A stretch of DNA of 60,000 nt from Adiantum capillus-veneris (Eukaryota; Streptophyta; Polypodiopsida; Polypodiales; Pteridaceae): positions 127,729,470 to 127,789,469 of the forward strand of contig CM043962.1 of the NCBI GenBank assembly GCA_014529385.2. The letters run 5' to 3'. The notes beneath the pieces were generated by a model that saw only the letters and a program-made list of their open reading frames with translations, was not told the DNA's origin and did no database searches. The position numbers were made by a program, and so were the translations under genes. The first letter of the stretch is position 1; each line of letters starts with the position of its first letter. Of the stretch, positions 48,673-60,000 are shown one piece after another.

Positions 48673-51600
48673 ATGGCTGACAATAGTAAAGAGAGTGAAA
48701 TTAATGTTGATAACTTTGATTTTGCTCATGAGCAAGCTACTAATGATGCTTCAATGCTTGTTAACTATCTTGTTTCTAGGCTTCAACAAGCCATGAGCAA
48801 TCCATCTCTCCAAAGTGAAGTGCAACGGTAGCTCCGTGCTCACGGGATTCTCCAAGCTCATCACCATGACGAGAGAACACCTAGGAAGCCTCCTTGTGAG
48901 ACTCTCAAAAGAGGTCTCTCTCCGATTCGGGAAGAAGAAGAGAATCCATACGAAGGGCTCAAGAATTTACTTCTTGATGATGCATCTCCTTCCCAAAGGA
49001 GAACTCAAGAGCCTCCATCGAAGGAACGAGAAAGAAGTGAGTCTCCCGCCACCTTGGTGGAGATGGCTCCACGAAGACGGCGGGCTAAACGCTCTCCATC
49101 ACCACCAAAGCGGAGAAGACCATCACACTCTTCTCCACGCCATAATTCAAAGAGGGATGATAAAAAGCAAGAGAAGAAAAAGGCGAGAAAGAGGACACCC
49201 TCTTCTCCATCTTCTTCATCCTCTTCCTTTTATGAAACTGATGGTGAAGACAACGAAGATCAAGACAAGAAAAAGGCGAAAAAGAGGTCACCCTCTTCTC
49301 CACCTTCTTCAAATTCTTCACCTTCTGAAGAAAGTGATGGTGCAACCTTTGAACCATCAAAAAGAAGAGGCCATAGGAAATCCTGTGCCGCATGGAAGAG
49401 GTCATCCAAGCTGAAGAAATTCAAAGAGGGAGGGAAGAGCATCTCTTTCCTTACCTATGATGGTACCTTTGGTGCTACGGACAAAGTCTTGGCCTTTATC
49501 CAGCAATTTGATTCGGCGTTTGGAGATGAGGGCTTCACGGAGTCCTCTAAGCTACGCTATGTAGCTATGCACTTTCAAAAGTCCGCCAGGCAATGGTGGT
49601 CTAGCCTACGAGCCAACAGTTAAGCTCCACGAACATGGAAAGCTTTAAGAGCTTCCATTATGAAGCAAGTTTTGGCCACCGATGCCAAAGACAAAGTACT
49701 CACCGAATGGCGAAGCTTAAAGCTCTCTCCCAATGAATCCATCCACAAATATGTAGACAAGTTTTGGGACCTACAACTCAAAGCCACTGTCTTTAAAAAG
49801 TTGGATTTTGGAGAGAAAAAGCAACAGTTTTGTGCGGGCTTAACCGAAGAAATGGCGGAGTATGTCAACTCCCAAAGGCCACGTACCATATCGACGGTAA
49901 TACACCATACTATGGTGGCCTCACGAATCAATTTCCAAACGGGGGCTAAAAGAAATAATAAGCCCCCGGAAAACAAGGGTTCCAATGAGCCTAAGGGGAA
50001 GGACAATGTCCAAAAGTCTCCTAAGGGCAAGTCCAACAAAGCTAAAGAGAAGGGAGTTTACAAAGGTAAGAACAAACTCTCTCCTGAAGAGCTTGAGCGT
50101 TATCGCAAGGATAACCGGTGTTTCAAGTGCGGCGAACAAGGGCATGCGTACCACGCTTGTCCCCAAAAGAACAACCGCCAAGATCCTCCTAGAGCTTCCT
50201 TGGTTGAAATCCAAGAGGAGGATACTCACCAAACTCATTACAAAGGATCTCCTCTATGCCATGCTTGGGGAAAGGTAAGAGAACATGATGCTTTTATTCT
50301 CTTTGACCCTGGTTCTACTCACAATTTTATATCTATAGAGTTGGCCACCAACCTAGGCATACAATCCTACGAGATGGGAGATGTCCTACCCGCAGACAGT
50401 GCCTTCAAGGGGCAAGAAGCTTCAGTCACTCCCTTAATCGGGAAATTGAGGCTTCATGTCCAAGGCTATGTGGACAAAGAGGACTTGTTTATCTCTCCTC
50501 TCAAGCATGAGGATGTAATCCTAAGGGCACCATGGTTTGACCGCTTGGCTGCCGATGTTAAATTTCCTGAAAGGAGAACCTCCTTTAAGTTCAGGAAAAA
50601 AGACATGTATATAGATGCTAAGGAAATGGGTAACACTATCCCCATTGTACATACACCAGCTTTCAACAAGTCAATAAAGAGCTCTATTTCCGTGTACATG
50701 ATTTTTGTTAAAGATTCTCAAAATGAACCTAATGCTTTAGCAAAAGAAAATAAAAGCAACCAAAAGGAATTAGAGTTATCCAATTTTCTCAAGGGGTTTC
50801 AAGATGTGTTTATTGACGACATCCCTTGTGAGCTACCTCCTAAACGAGGTAATGATGACCATGCAATTGAACTTCTTTCAGGAAGTTCACCGCCTAACAA
50901 ACCTCCTTATAGATTTTCTCAAGCTCAACAAGAGGAGATTATGCGGCAAGTGCATGAATTAGTTGATAAGGGCATGGTTAGGCCTAGCTCATCTCCATTT
51001 TGCTCACCGGTGCTATTAGTGCAAAAGAAAGACGGCACATATCGTATGTGTGTCAACTATAGAGCACTAAATAGGATCACTATCAAGAATAGGTTTCCCG
51101 TTCCACGGGTAGAAGACCTATTTGATAAGCTACAAGGATCGACCTACTTCAGTAGGATTGACCTAAAAAGTGGCTATCATCAGGTAAGGATAGTTGATCA
51201 AGATATTGTAAAGACCGCATTTCGCACCACATTTGGTGTTTATGAATACATTGTCATGCCTTTTGGCTTGACCAATGCACCAGCCACATTCAACCGCTTG
51301 ATGGAGAAGCTGTTCCGGCCTCATCGAACCTTCACTGGAGTGTTCTTTGATGATATTATCATCTACTCTAATTCATTAGACGAACACAAGCAACACCTCC
51401 AGGTAATATTTCAAGTTTTGAGAGAGAATAAACTTTATGTTAATCGAAAGAAAAGTGAATTTTTCTTGCAAGAGATTCAGTATTTAGGTCACATTATCTC
51501 TCAAGATGGCATCCAAATGGATCCATCAAAGTTAGAGGTAATAAAAGGATGGCCTAAACCAAGGAATCTTCATGAACTAAGAAGCTTTATAAGTATGTGT

Positions 51601-53610
51601 GCATACTATAGACGCTTCATAGAAAAGTTATCACAAATTGCGGGACCATTACATGACCTAACAAAGAAAAGCGTTAGGTACACATGGTCTGCTAAGGAGA
51701 ACAATGCTTTCGAAAAGCTTATCTCTCAACCTGTGCTTACACTACCAGATCTCTCAAAACCATTTGAGGTCCAATGTGATGCTTGTGGTGATTGCCTTGG
51801 AGCTGTTTTACTCCAAGAAGGGCACGCCATAGGCTATGAGAGTCGAAGGCTCAACCCTATTGAGCAAGCTCTAGGCATATATGAAAAGGAACTCCTTGCA
51901 GTTCTACATGCCTTAGACTCATGGAAGCACTATTTATTGGGGACTCCTTTCATTTTGCGAATGGATCACCAAAGTCTTAAGTACTTTATGATGCAGACCA
52001 AGCTCTCCGACAAACAAATGAGGTGGGCAAATTTCCTTTCGCAATTTCATTTTCATATTGCTCACATTGCTGGCAAGCATAATCAAGTAGCTGATGCACT
52101 CTCAAGATGACCGAGAGTGAATGCGGTTTCCATAGCAACTCACAATGATCTATCTTCAATGATAGATGAGTATGCTATTGATCCCGATTTTAGAGATGTG
52201 ATTTCAGCCCTTGCATTAGGGAAGAAAGAAGAACCATTTACTTTACAAGATGGTTATCTTCTCTATGGCAATAGACTATGTGTTACTAACTCACTGTGTG
52301 AGAAAGTAATGTATGAATCTCATGCTCCACCTTATGCGGGGCATAGGGGGATTCAGTCTACCTTAAAGGGAATTGAAACATATTTCTATTGGCCTACCAT
52401 GAAAGTGAACATACAAGAGTATGTTTCTAAATGTGTGGTATGCCAAAAGACAAAATTTGATAGAGGGAAGCAACTTGGATTGCTTCAACCCTTGCCAATC
52501 CCTAATTCACCATGGGAGAGCATATCCATGGATTTTATCTTTGGATTGCCTAAGTCTATCCATGGGAATACGGGAATATGCACGATAGTAGACAGGTTCA
52601 GTAAACAAGCTCATTTTATACCTGTCAAAAAGACTATCAAAGCCCATCAAATGGCAACCCTCTTCATTTCACAAATTTTCAAGTACCATGGCTTGCCAAT
52701 GTCTATAGTGTTGGATAGAGATCCTAGAATGACCAGTAATTTCTGGAAGGGTCTCTTTGAGAATTTAGGGACAAGGCTAAACCTCTCTTCGGCCTATCAT
52801 CCACAAACGGATGGCCAAAGTGAAATAGCTAACCTAACAATTCTCGATCTACTAAAAGCCTATGTAACTGAAGTAGATCAAAGATCCCAATGGGAGAAGT
52901 ACTTACCCTTAGTGGAGTATGCTTACAATAATACTGTACATACTTCCACGGGAAAAGCACCTTTCAAGGTAATTGAGGGAAGATCAAAAAGTCCCTTGCT
53001 ACTTAAGGTACATGGGAAGATCTTCGCTGCAGATGAGTATAGCCGAGACCTACAAGAATCTTTTCAAAAGATTAAGGATGCTATCTCTATCTCACAGCAA
53101 AGGCAAAAGGCTGCTGCTGACAAGCACAGAAGAGCCCAAGCCTTTAAAGAAAACGAATGGGTCTTGTTAAAGTTTCCCAAGGCTCGATTAAGGCACACGA
53201 CGGGCAAGAATCCTACGGGCCACCAAAAGTGCTATGCTAAACTAGCAAAAAGGTACTATGGTCCCTTCCAGATTCTTAGGCCAATCAATGAGATGGCCTA
53301 TCAACTCAAGTTGCCCAATCATTGGCTCATACACAATGCTTTCCATGTGAGCCTATTAAAGCCTTACAAAGGAGAGCCACCTCAAGAACCAACTATTGAA
53401 GACCCACCGGAGATCGAGGACCAAGAGGAGGTGCTGCAACCCGAGTCCATTCTCCGACATGAAGACAAGGTACTAAGAGGCGGTAAGACTATCCGACGAT
53501 ATCTTATTAAGTTTAAGAATCATCCTTTTGAAGATGCTATATGGATGCAAGGCATACAATTAAAGGATAACCTAAACCTTGTCAATGCTTACAATGCTTC
53601 CCAAGAGTAA
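48673..53610 (+). pseudogene. Chromovirus gag-pol, single frame with three stops
   Basis: Start ATG 48673 (MADNSKESEINVDNFDF). In order: a basic, Ser/Lys-rich gag N-terminus (residues 100-240), gag core (YDGTFGATDKVLAFIQQFD, about 260-310), zinc knuckle CFKCGEQGHAYHAC (483-496), protease (ILFDPGSTHNFIS, about 545), RT (VFFDDIIIYS, about 892), RNase H (CDACGDCLGAVLL to HNQVADALSR), integrase HHCC (HAPPYAGHRG, CVVCQKTK), core with all three acidic residues (IVDRFSKQAHF, LDRDPRMTS, DGQSEIAN) and a chromodomain (PESILRHEDK, RRYLIKFKNHPFEDAIW). Stops: TAG 48829-48831, TAA 49621-49623, TGA 52108-52110. The protease has DPG where DSG or DTG is commoner, and RT has CVNYRALN for the usual CVDY. One frame for gag and pol is normal for many plant chromoviruses. 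Confidence 0.95.
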
Positions 53611-53970
53611 GAAAATGTACAAAATGTTAAAAATGAACAAAGTTTTTTTTGTCTTATAAGACTCTCTTTTTCTTTATTGTGCACAAAAATGAAGTAGTAT
53701 GCATGCTTAGATCAAGTTTGCGGAGACGACGTCTCCCAAACACCAAGTACAGAGCTTGTCACTCTACTATGGAAGATTGATAGGACTAATGTGCAGACAT
53801 GCTTGCGACAGCCTCAGGCTCTCAAGCGCCAAATGGACTAGTCATCCATTGTGGAATGATGTCGTAGGGTAACATAGGGATCCTCTACCCGCTAAGAAAA
53901 GGACTCATGAATATGCTTTATCTTCTCTACACCATAGTCGAGGACGACTATGATTTCAAGAGAGAGGTAA
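53611..53970 (+). other. 3' untranslated region and polypurine tract
   Basis: Non-coding between pol stop and 3' LTR. It carries GTCGAGGACGACTATGATTT near 53938, the kind of GAGGACGA word typical just before plant chromovirus LTRs, then the purine tract CAAGAGAGAGGTAA. Confidence 0.75.
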
Positions 53971-54347
53971 TGTCATAATAATCAATATCTAATTCTCCTA
54001 AATGATTTTCTCATATTAAACAGATCATTTAATGTGGGGAAGTGCCAGGGGAGAAAAAGCTAGAATATTGGTTAAGCTAGCAGACCGGCCACAATAGGGA
54101 TCCAAAGGAGGGAAAATAGGGATCCAAAGGGGGGGCCATCTGCAAAAGAGCCATGTGAAACAATGGGCTCAAAAGACCCTAAGGTTCAGCCCATTAAGAC
54201 TTCCAAAATGCTAAGGTTCCAAAATTCAAAGGTTATGTCCAAAGGTCAAAGGTAGGGGAATTGGATGCTTTGTGTGTGTAAAAAAAAGTCTTTGCATATC
54301 CCTACATGGGAGGAGGCGAGCCCTTCTTCTAGGGGATGAGAGAGAAA

Positions 54348-54380
<33 letters not shown>

Positions 54381-55571
54381 GCTCCCTTTACACAAAGGGA
54401 ATTAGGGACACATGTCAGCTCCCTAGACCAGATGCCCACAAGGTGTGCCCAATTCCTATTGGATGGCCTTGGAGGTGGACCAATGAGAATTAGGCTAGAG
54501 TAAATCTAGTTTAATTAATTTAAAAACACTTAATAAAAGAACCAATGAGAATTAAGTCTCCTAGAAGACTATTGGACAGTCTCCCAAGGGGTCTAATGAG
54601 CATTCAGGAGCCGAATGGCTTGCGTGATTCCTATTGGCCAGGAGGCAAAGGGGTCCAATGAGAGTTTAGTTTAATTATTAAATTACCTAAAGCTCTCACA
54701 AAAGGGGAAATGGGAACACATGTCAGAAGGCTATCACTTATGCTGCTTAATTGTGATAGGCTTGACTTGGGGAGGTCCAATGAGGGCTGAGCAAGAGCAA
54801 ATAGCAAGAGGGCTCGCCCAAGAGAGAGAGGGGGCTGATTTTTGCAAGGCATTATCACAAACACACTCACACAATCTCATGTGTGAGGAAAGAGAAGACT
54901 ATCTCTTCCCAAGCTCTAATGGAGAGCTCATCACCTACTCCAAGCTTGTGAGATAGAAGCCTACATCGACACACTCTTGGCTTGTGGATGCAAATCCAAC
55001 CAAGAGCCAAGCTTCAATGCATGCTCATCTCCTCTACCAAGCTAATTACTAAGCTAAAGCTATGCTAATATGAGTGATTATGTGAGGAGATGTACATCTT
55101 TCTTGTAAGATACTCCTTCTTCCTCTCAATCTACTCTCATACCCTGCTAGCTCTCACCATCTTCGAAGGAGTGTGAGGTCTTGGGTCTGAGAACGGGGAT
55201 AATTAAAGTTGTGTTTACTAAGTGTTTTGCTTAGTGCATGAAGCTTTCATCTTCATTGCACTAGCTAGTCTTGAAGGAACACAGAGAATTGTATTGTACA
55301 ATGTCTCTCTTGATGGGAGAAACAATAATACAAAGCCTTTTGGAGGGGGGACCGGCTCCATGCAAATCCGGTCCTCAATTGTTGTCAATAGCTTAATTTC
55401 TCTCTCTTTTGAAAGTATTGTTGATGCTATCTAACTAGGTGTTATGCTTTTTGTTGCTCTCTCCACCCAAGCACTCTTGTAATTCTCATTAGGAATCTAT
55501 TCTAATGAAATGCCCACTATGTTCATGCTAATTTCCGCTACACATAAGTTTTTAGACCATTAAATGTTACA
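53971..55571 (+). repeat. 3' LTR of the complete chromovirus
   Basis: 1601 bp, nearly identical to 46635-48257. The CA tract is shorter here (54349-54379). Confidence 0.95.
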
Positions 55572-55744
55572 AAGGTAGCTCTAGGAGGCTCATGGTGGGT
55601 GTTCTTTTGGTGATAAGCGCGGTACGCATGCCCTTGCTCGCCGCACTTGAAACAACGGTTATCCTTGCGATAACGCTCAAGCTCTTTAGGAGAGAGTTTG
55701 TTTTTACCTTTGTAAACTCCCTTCTCCTTAGCTTTGTTGCTCAC
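55572..55744 (-). pseudogene. Older chromovirus gag: basic region and zinc knuckle
   Basis: Minus strand encodes SNKAKEKGVYKGKNKLS and CFKCGEQGHAYRAY, the last Cys of the knuckle being Tyr, then EPPRATF up to the insertion site. Protease coding resumes at 46634, past the inserted element. Confidence 0.9.
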
Positions 55745-55857
55745 TATGCTTCTTGATGACGCATCTCCTTCTCAAAGGAGAACTCAAGAGCCCCCACCGA
55801 AGGAACGAGAAAGAAGTCAGTCTCTTGCCACCTTGGCGGAGATGGCTCCACGAAGAC
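55745..55857 (+). pseudogene. Inverted 113-bp gag fragment at a deletion junction
   Basis: Plus-strand sequence matching 48966-49078 of the complete element (SPSQRRTQEPP and ESPATLVEMAPRR in that copy). It sits inside the minus-strand element between its 5' LTR and NC, in the wrong orientation. Confidence 0.88.
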
Positions 55858-56502
55858 TTGTGCGTAGCGGAAAATAACATGAACATAGTGAGCATTTTAT
55901 TAGAATAGATTCCTAATGAGCAAAACAAGAGTGCTTGGGTGGAGAGAGCAACAAAAAGCATAACACCTAGTTAGATAGGCATAAACAATATTTTTCAAAA
56001 GAGAGAGAAATTAAGCTATTGACAACAGTTGAGGACCGGATTTACATGGAGAGAGTCCCCCCTCCAAAAGGCTTTGTATTATAGGTTTTCCCCATCAAGG
56101 GAGACATTTTACAATACAATTCTTTGTGTTCCTTAAATAAGTAGCTAGTGCAATGAAGATGGAAGCTTCAAGCACTAAGCAAACACTTATAAAACACAAC
56201 ATCAATTCCCTCACGATCTCAGACCCAAGACCTCACACACCTTTGAAGATGGTGAGAGCTAGCGGGGTATGAGAGTAGATTGAGAAGAAGAAGGAGTAGT
56301 CTTACGAGAAAGAAATATACCTCCTCACATAATTACTCATAAAAGCTTAGCATAGCTTAGTAATTAGCATGGTAGAGGAGATGAGCATGCATTGAAACTT
56401 GGATCTTGGTTGGATTTGCATCACAAAGCCAAGAGTTGTTAGTGTAGGCCTCCCTTCTGACAAGCTTGGAGTAGATGACGAGCTTTCCATTAAAGCTTGA
56501 GA

Positions 56503-56565
<63 letters not shown>

Positions 56566-57438
56566 TTCTTGCCTCACATCAGATTCTGTGAGTGTGTGAG
56601 ATAATGCCTTTCACAAATCAGTCCCCTCTCTCATCTTGGTGAACCCCTCTTGCTAACCCTCCTGCTGGCTTCCCATTGGACTTTTCCAAGCTTAGCCAAT
56701 AAGAATTAAGAGGCATAAGTGATAGTCTTGTGACATGTGTCCCCCTTTCTCCTTTTGTGAGAGCTTTAGGTAATTCAATAATGCAACTAAACTCTCATTA
56801 GACCCCTTTGTCTTTTGGCCAATAGGAAGCAAGCAAGCCATTGAGCTGTTGAATGCTCATTGGACCCCTTGGGACACTGTCCAATAGACTTCTAGAGAGC
56901 TTAATTCTTATTGATTCATTTATCAAGTGTTTTTAAATGAATTAAACTAAAAGTACTCTAGCCTAATTCTCATTGGTCCACCTCTATGGCCATCCAATAG
57001 GATTTGAGTGCACATGTGTCCCTTATTCCCTTTGTGTAAGGGGGCTTGCTTGAGTGTGTGTGTGTTTCTCTCTCATCCCCTACTAAAAGGGCTCGCCCCC
57101 ATCAATCTAGGACCACTTGAAGATTTTGTACACTCACAAAGCATCCAACTCCACTAAGCTTGACCATTTGGACTTACCTTTGAATTTTGGAACCTTAGCA
57201 TTTTGGAAGTCTTAATGGGATGAACCCTAAGGTCTTTGGAGCCCATTGTTGCACATTGCTCTTTTGCAGATGGCCCCCCCTTTAGGTCCCTATTTTCTCT
57301 CCTTTGGATCCCTACTGTGGCCGATCTGCTAGCTTAACCAATATTCTAGCTTTTTCTCCCCTGGCACTTTCCTATATTAAATGATTAGTTTAACATGAGA
57401 AAATCATTTAGGAGAATTAGATATTAGTTATTATGACA
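55858..57438 (-). repeat. 5' LTR of the older chromovirus
   Basis: Runs from TGTCATAATAACTAATATC (57438) on the minus strand to TTTCCGCTACGCACA (55858). The last 35-40 bases and the primer-binding site are missing. Confidence 0.92.
56514..56563. repeat. (GA)n microsatellite in the LTR
   Basis: About 25 units, at the place where the sister LTR at 42735-42745 has only four and the plus-strand copies have ACTATCTCTTCC. Confidence 0.92.
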
Positions 57439-57443
57439 CATGC

Positions 57444-57748
57444 ATTAAGCTGATAATTTAGCTTGTTATTAAAAATAAGATTTCAAATTTGTAACATGAC
57501 CATCTTGTAATTAAACTAAAATTTCAGCTTGTAGTTAAAATGAGATTTGAGATTGTAACATGTCAACTTTTAATTAAATTGAATTTTTAGCATGTAGTTA
57601 CATTGAGTTTTCATTGTAGAAGAATGAACAATATCCATATACGTTGATACATCTACATGCATGGATGTGTACATTATACATTCGTCACTTTACATTGACA
57701 CATGTGCATGCATGAATGTATACATTATACATTGGTCACTAAATACAC
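57444..57748. repeat. AT-rich flank with two short tandem duplications
   Basis: Two loose copies of a TAGCTTGT(A)GTTAAAATGAGATT-like unit lie at 57460-57560. Two copies of a ~52-bp unit containing CATGAATGTATACATTATAC lie at about 57638-57740. Confidence 0.7.
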
Positions 57749-58105
57749 ATGCCATGTTGTTGGGCTATGGATACCCAAGACGATAACCCTATGTACTCAG
57801 AGGCGGAGTATGAGACTCTTGTGTCTCGATTCTCTCAACATTTGAATATGAACCACATGTCCCAGCCCCTTGGCATTGAGATATCCTTGGAAATTGGCAA
57901 TAGGCATGTCTTGGCCTTCAATGCCCGACCTCCTCCCTTAGCTCCATGTCAACGTCCTTCACAATTCTCATCCCAATTTTCTGCATTCCAAACGCCTAGG
58001 TTTGTTGGGATAGAATCTCTTTATGCCCCTCAGAATATGCCACAGCACATCCTCTTAAGGGTGTGCAATCTTACATCACCAACTCCTCACAAGGTGTTGA
58101 TTTAA
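57749..58105 (+). CDS. Unassigned ORF upstream of the Harbinger remnant
   Basis: 118 codons (MPCCWAMDTQDDNPMYSEAE) with a Pro/Gln-rich middle. No family recognised. It is on the same strand as the Harbinger pieces 90 bases downstream and could be the N-terminus of its Myb-like protein or an unrelated chance frame. Confidence 0.25.
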   Translation: MPCCWAMDTQDDNPMYSEAEYETLVSRFSQHLNMNHMSQPLGIEISLEIGNRHVLAFNARPPPLAPCQRPSQFSSQFSAFQTPRFVGIESLYAPQNMPQHILLRVCNLTSPTPHKVLI

Positions 58106-58194
58106 TAATTGGTGCCGTTCCTAGATAGCCAATTGCACATGTTGAAGATTCTATGCAGACGGGCCAAAAGCTACCTATTAAATGACATGCATAG

Positions 58195-59755
58195 GTGTCA
58201 GACGTAGGGACAACTTCTTTGGAAACAACAAAACCACCCAAACCTAAGAGGGTTCAAAAAGCTAAACCATCCAAGGTAGTAGCATATGCTGGAGAAGTGG
58301 GTCCGACCTCAAAGAAGCCGCAATGGAAGGATCCTTGGGTTGTGCAATTTATAAACATTCGGGGATCAAGGAATCTGGAGTTTTCCAAACCATTGAAGCA
58401 AGGCATAGATATTTGGTCTAAGGAGCTTAACAATTGACATCCTTGTTTCCCGAGTGCAACAACGATGGGGAGGCTTGTAGAAAATAATGGGGCCATGTGT
58501 ATGAAACGTACCAAAAAGACAAGGCCCATAACTCTATCTCTGGCAATGATCGAAGGATCACGTGTTAGTGGTACGATAAAATCGATGAGTACATGTGGAA
58601 TCACGACAATGTGGTCAGTGATGCACATGCATCTGCTATCAGTGGCATGTCTACCAGTGGAGGTGGTTGTTCTTCACAACGTGTAGATCCATCAATCTTC
58701 ACTAGATCAAAAGATGCACTCTCACAAGAGTCACAACATGCCATAGCAGAAAGTGAAAGTGGTGCTATAACACGCCAGTGATGCACATGCATCTGCTATC
58801 AGTGGGATGTCTACCACTGAAGATGGTTGTTCTTCACAACCTATGGATCCATCAATCACTGGATCAGAAGATGCACACTCACAGGAGCCGCAACATGCCA
58901 TAACAGAAAGTGCGAGTGGTGCTATAATACGTCCGAAAAAAGACAAGAAGATAGATCCAATTGTTGCACCGAGAGTGAACCACGAGGACTATTTTAGTAG
59001 AAAGGGATTCCACTCCCTATCATTGAAAATGACAATAGAAACTAACTGTATGGTTTGGGACTATGACGCTGGTTGGGCGGTTCCATACACGATTGGAATG
59101 TGTTTCAACGTATAGAACTGGGCAAAAGATATGTGAAAAATGCATTGGGCCAGTACTGCTTACTTGATGATTGTGTATATCCTCCACGTTGGTGGATGCT
59201 ATCTCCTTTCAAAGGTAGCAAAGAAGGTTTGGCCCCGGACCAATACTATTGGAATTGTATATAATCTAGTAGTCGTATGCCAGTTGAAGGAGCTTTTGGT
59301 ATTCTTAAAGCCCGATTTTGTATTGTTGAAGCGATGTGACATGCTTTTGCAAAATGTGCCAAAGATGGTTGTGGTATGCCTTGTACTACACAACATGTGT
59401 ATCATATACGGAGATTGATGTGATGAAGCATGCTCCGTGAGGCGACGACAAAACTGGAGCGACATAGCAATACACTCTCTACATCAAGATGCATTGACAA
59501 TGGTAAACAAAACAGTGTCAGAAGCGGTCTTTTAGAAGTAACAACATTGTCAATACTAATTCTATAGATGTGGTTGGATGAGCGCAATCATCAATAGATC
59601 CTACATTGAAATCAAGTCAATCCGGTGGAGCAACTCAAAGAGATGGACTTGCTCGAATCATGTTCAAAGAGCGAGAGAATACCAACGTCAAAAGCGATAT
59701 TTGGAGAACATGATTCTGCTGAAGAAGTCTCTGACGATGAAAGCAGTGAGTAGCA
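58195..59755 (+). pseudogene. PIF/Harbinger transposon remnant: Myb-like and DDE segments
   Basis: The first part (KKPQWKDPWVVQFINIRGSR, FSKPLKQGIDIWSKELNN) resembles the Myb/SANT-like DNA-binding protein of PIF/Harbinger elements; after a frameshift near 58435 the plus strand reads WYDKIDEYMWNHDNVVSDAH. The transposase part begins near 58960 (NHEDYFSRKGFHSLSL, WDYDAGW), then GSIHDWNVFQRIELGKRYVK, YCLLDDCVYPPRWWMLSPF, RMPVEGAFGILKARF with the catalytic Glu, and VPKMVVVCLVLHNMCIIYGD. Frame changes occur near 59080, 59260 and 59330. An acidic end (EEVSDDESSE) closes near 59752. In active elements the two proteins act together to cut at terminal repeats; none were found here. Confidence 0.65.
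58618..58934. repeat. 160-bp tandem duplication inside the Harbinger remnant
   Basis: Unit 1 begins 58618 and unit 2 begins 58778, both GTGATGCACATGCATCTGCT. They share AGTGGTGCTATAAYACG near their ends. The copies have diverged, so the duplication is old. Confidence 0.93.
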
Positions 59756-60000
59756 TGTTGTTTTCAAGTATTGTTTTATTTTTTTAATATTTTATCTCAT
59801 TGTTTTGTTTGCAGGTAGGGGAGGTGGGAAGATGTATACATTTTTGTATCCCTTCTCTCCCTTTTTGAAGAGAGCTCGACAGAGCTGCATTAGAAAGGGG
59901 TTCAACTCCTGAGACACGTGTCCGAGCGGTGTGTAAAGAATGGCGGACGAACAACCTGCGGACATAAATTGTGTTCGCAACTCAATGTGTAAAGGGGTGG
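59756..60000. other. Non-coding end of window
   Basis: A T-rich run followed by TTTGTTTGCAG at 59815 resembles a splice acceptor, but no coding follows that I can name. Confidence 0.4.

Larger units (their letters stand above)
46635..55571 (+). mobile_element. Complete chromovirus (Ty3/gypsy) inserted in its own family
   Basis: 8937 bp with LTRs of 1623 bp (46635-48257) and 1601 bp (53971-55571), both starting TGTCATAATAATC and ending AAATGTTACA. AAGGT flanks both ends (46630-46634 and 55572-55576). An initiator-Met primer-binding site follows the 5' LTR and a purine tract (AGAGAGGTAA) precedes the 3' LTR. The LTRs differ only slightly, chiefly in CA-tract length. One gag-pol frame of 1645 codons carries three stops. 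The chromodomain at the integrase C-terminus makes it a chromovirus; such elements use the domain to target histone marks. Confidence 0.97.

Overview
The window reads as nuclear DNA of a large, repeat-filled land-plant genome. The evidence is the mix of plant-type Ty1/copia and Ty3/gypsy chromovirus elements primed by initiator-Met tRNA, PIF/Harbinger and Mutator-like remnants, GT-AG splicing and very long microsatellites. I found no convincing single-copy host gene, tRNA, rRNA, organelle insertion or bacterial-type operon. A seed-free vascular plant (fern or lycophyte) or gymnosperm is my guess, from the Penelope-like reverse transcriptase and the fungal-looking gypsy element; the sequence alone does not prove it.

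Layout, left to right. 1-3453 (-): 3' part of an unusual gypsy element (RT, RNase H, integrase) cut at a TG/CG microsatellite. 3915-10174: a minus-strand copia element whose 5' LTR was split by a plus-strand copia of the same family (6305-10065, target duplication ATGGA). 10225-15206: a chromovirus gag scrap, a Penelope-like RT pseudogene, then a minus-strand chromovirus leader and LTR. 15207-21071: an LTR fragment, a diverged full-length chromovirus LTR (17325-18798) and long stretches with nothing recognisable. 21072-31119 (-): an LTR element whose only visible coding region is gag plus an acidic tail, split by a young copia (23199-28347, duplication CGTAC). 31120-42064: LTR fragments, a decayed MULE-like gene with an intron, a SWIM-finger fragment, small gypsy scraps and the densest microsatellite block. 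42065-57438 (-): a chromovirus (duplication CATGC) carrying a nearly complete plus-strand copy of its own family (46635-55571, duplication AAGGT) inserted between its NC and protease regions. 57439-60000: a decayed PIF/Harbinger transposon and flank.

How the parts relate: three elements with exact 5-bp target duplications sit in antisense orientation inside older LTR elements, two of them inside their own family. The results are long inverted repeats that could transcribe into hairpins. Every element is broken by stops, frameshifts or active-site substitutions, and many copia stops look like CAA or CGA changed to TAA or TGA, as expected from methylcytosine deamination. The best candidates for something new are the Penelope-like RT with no visible endonuclease, the gag-only LTR element and its leader segment shared with an unrelated copia, and the fungal-looking gypsy.
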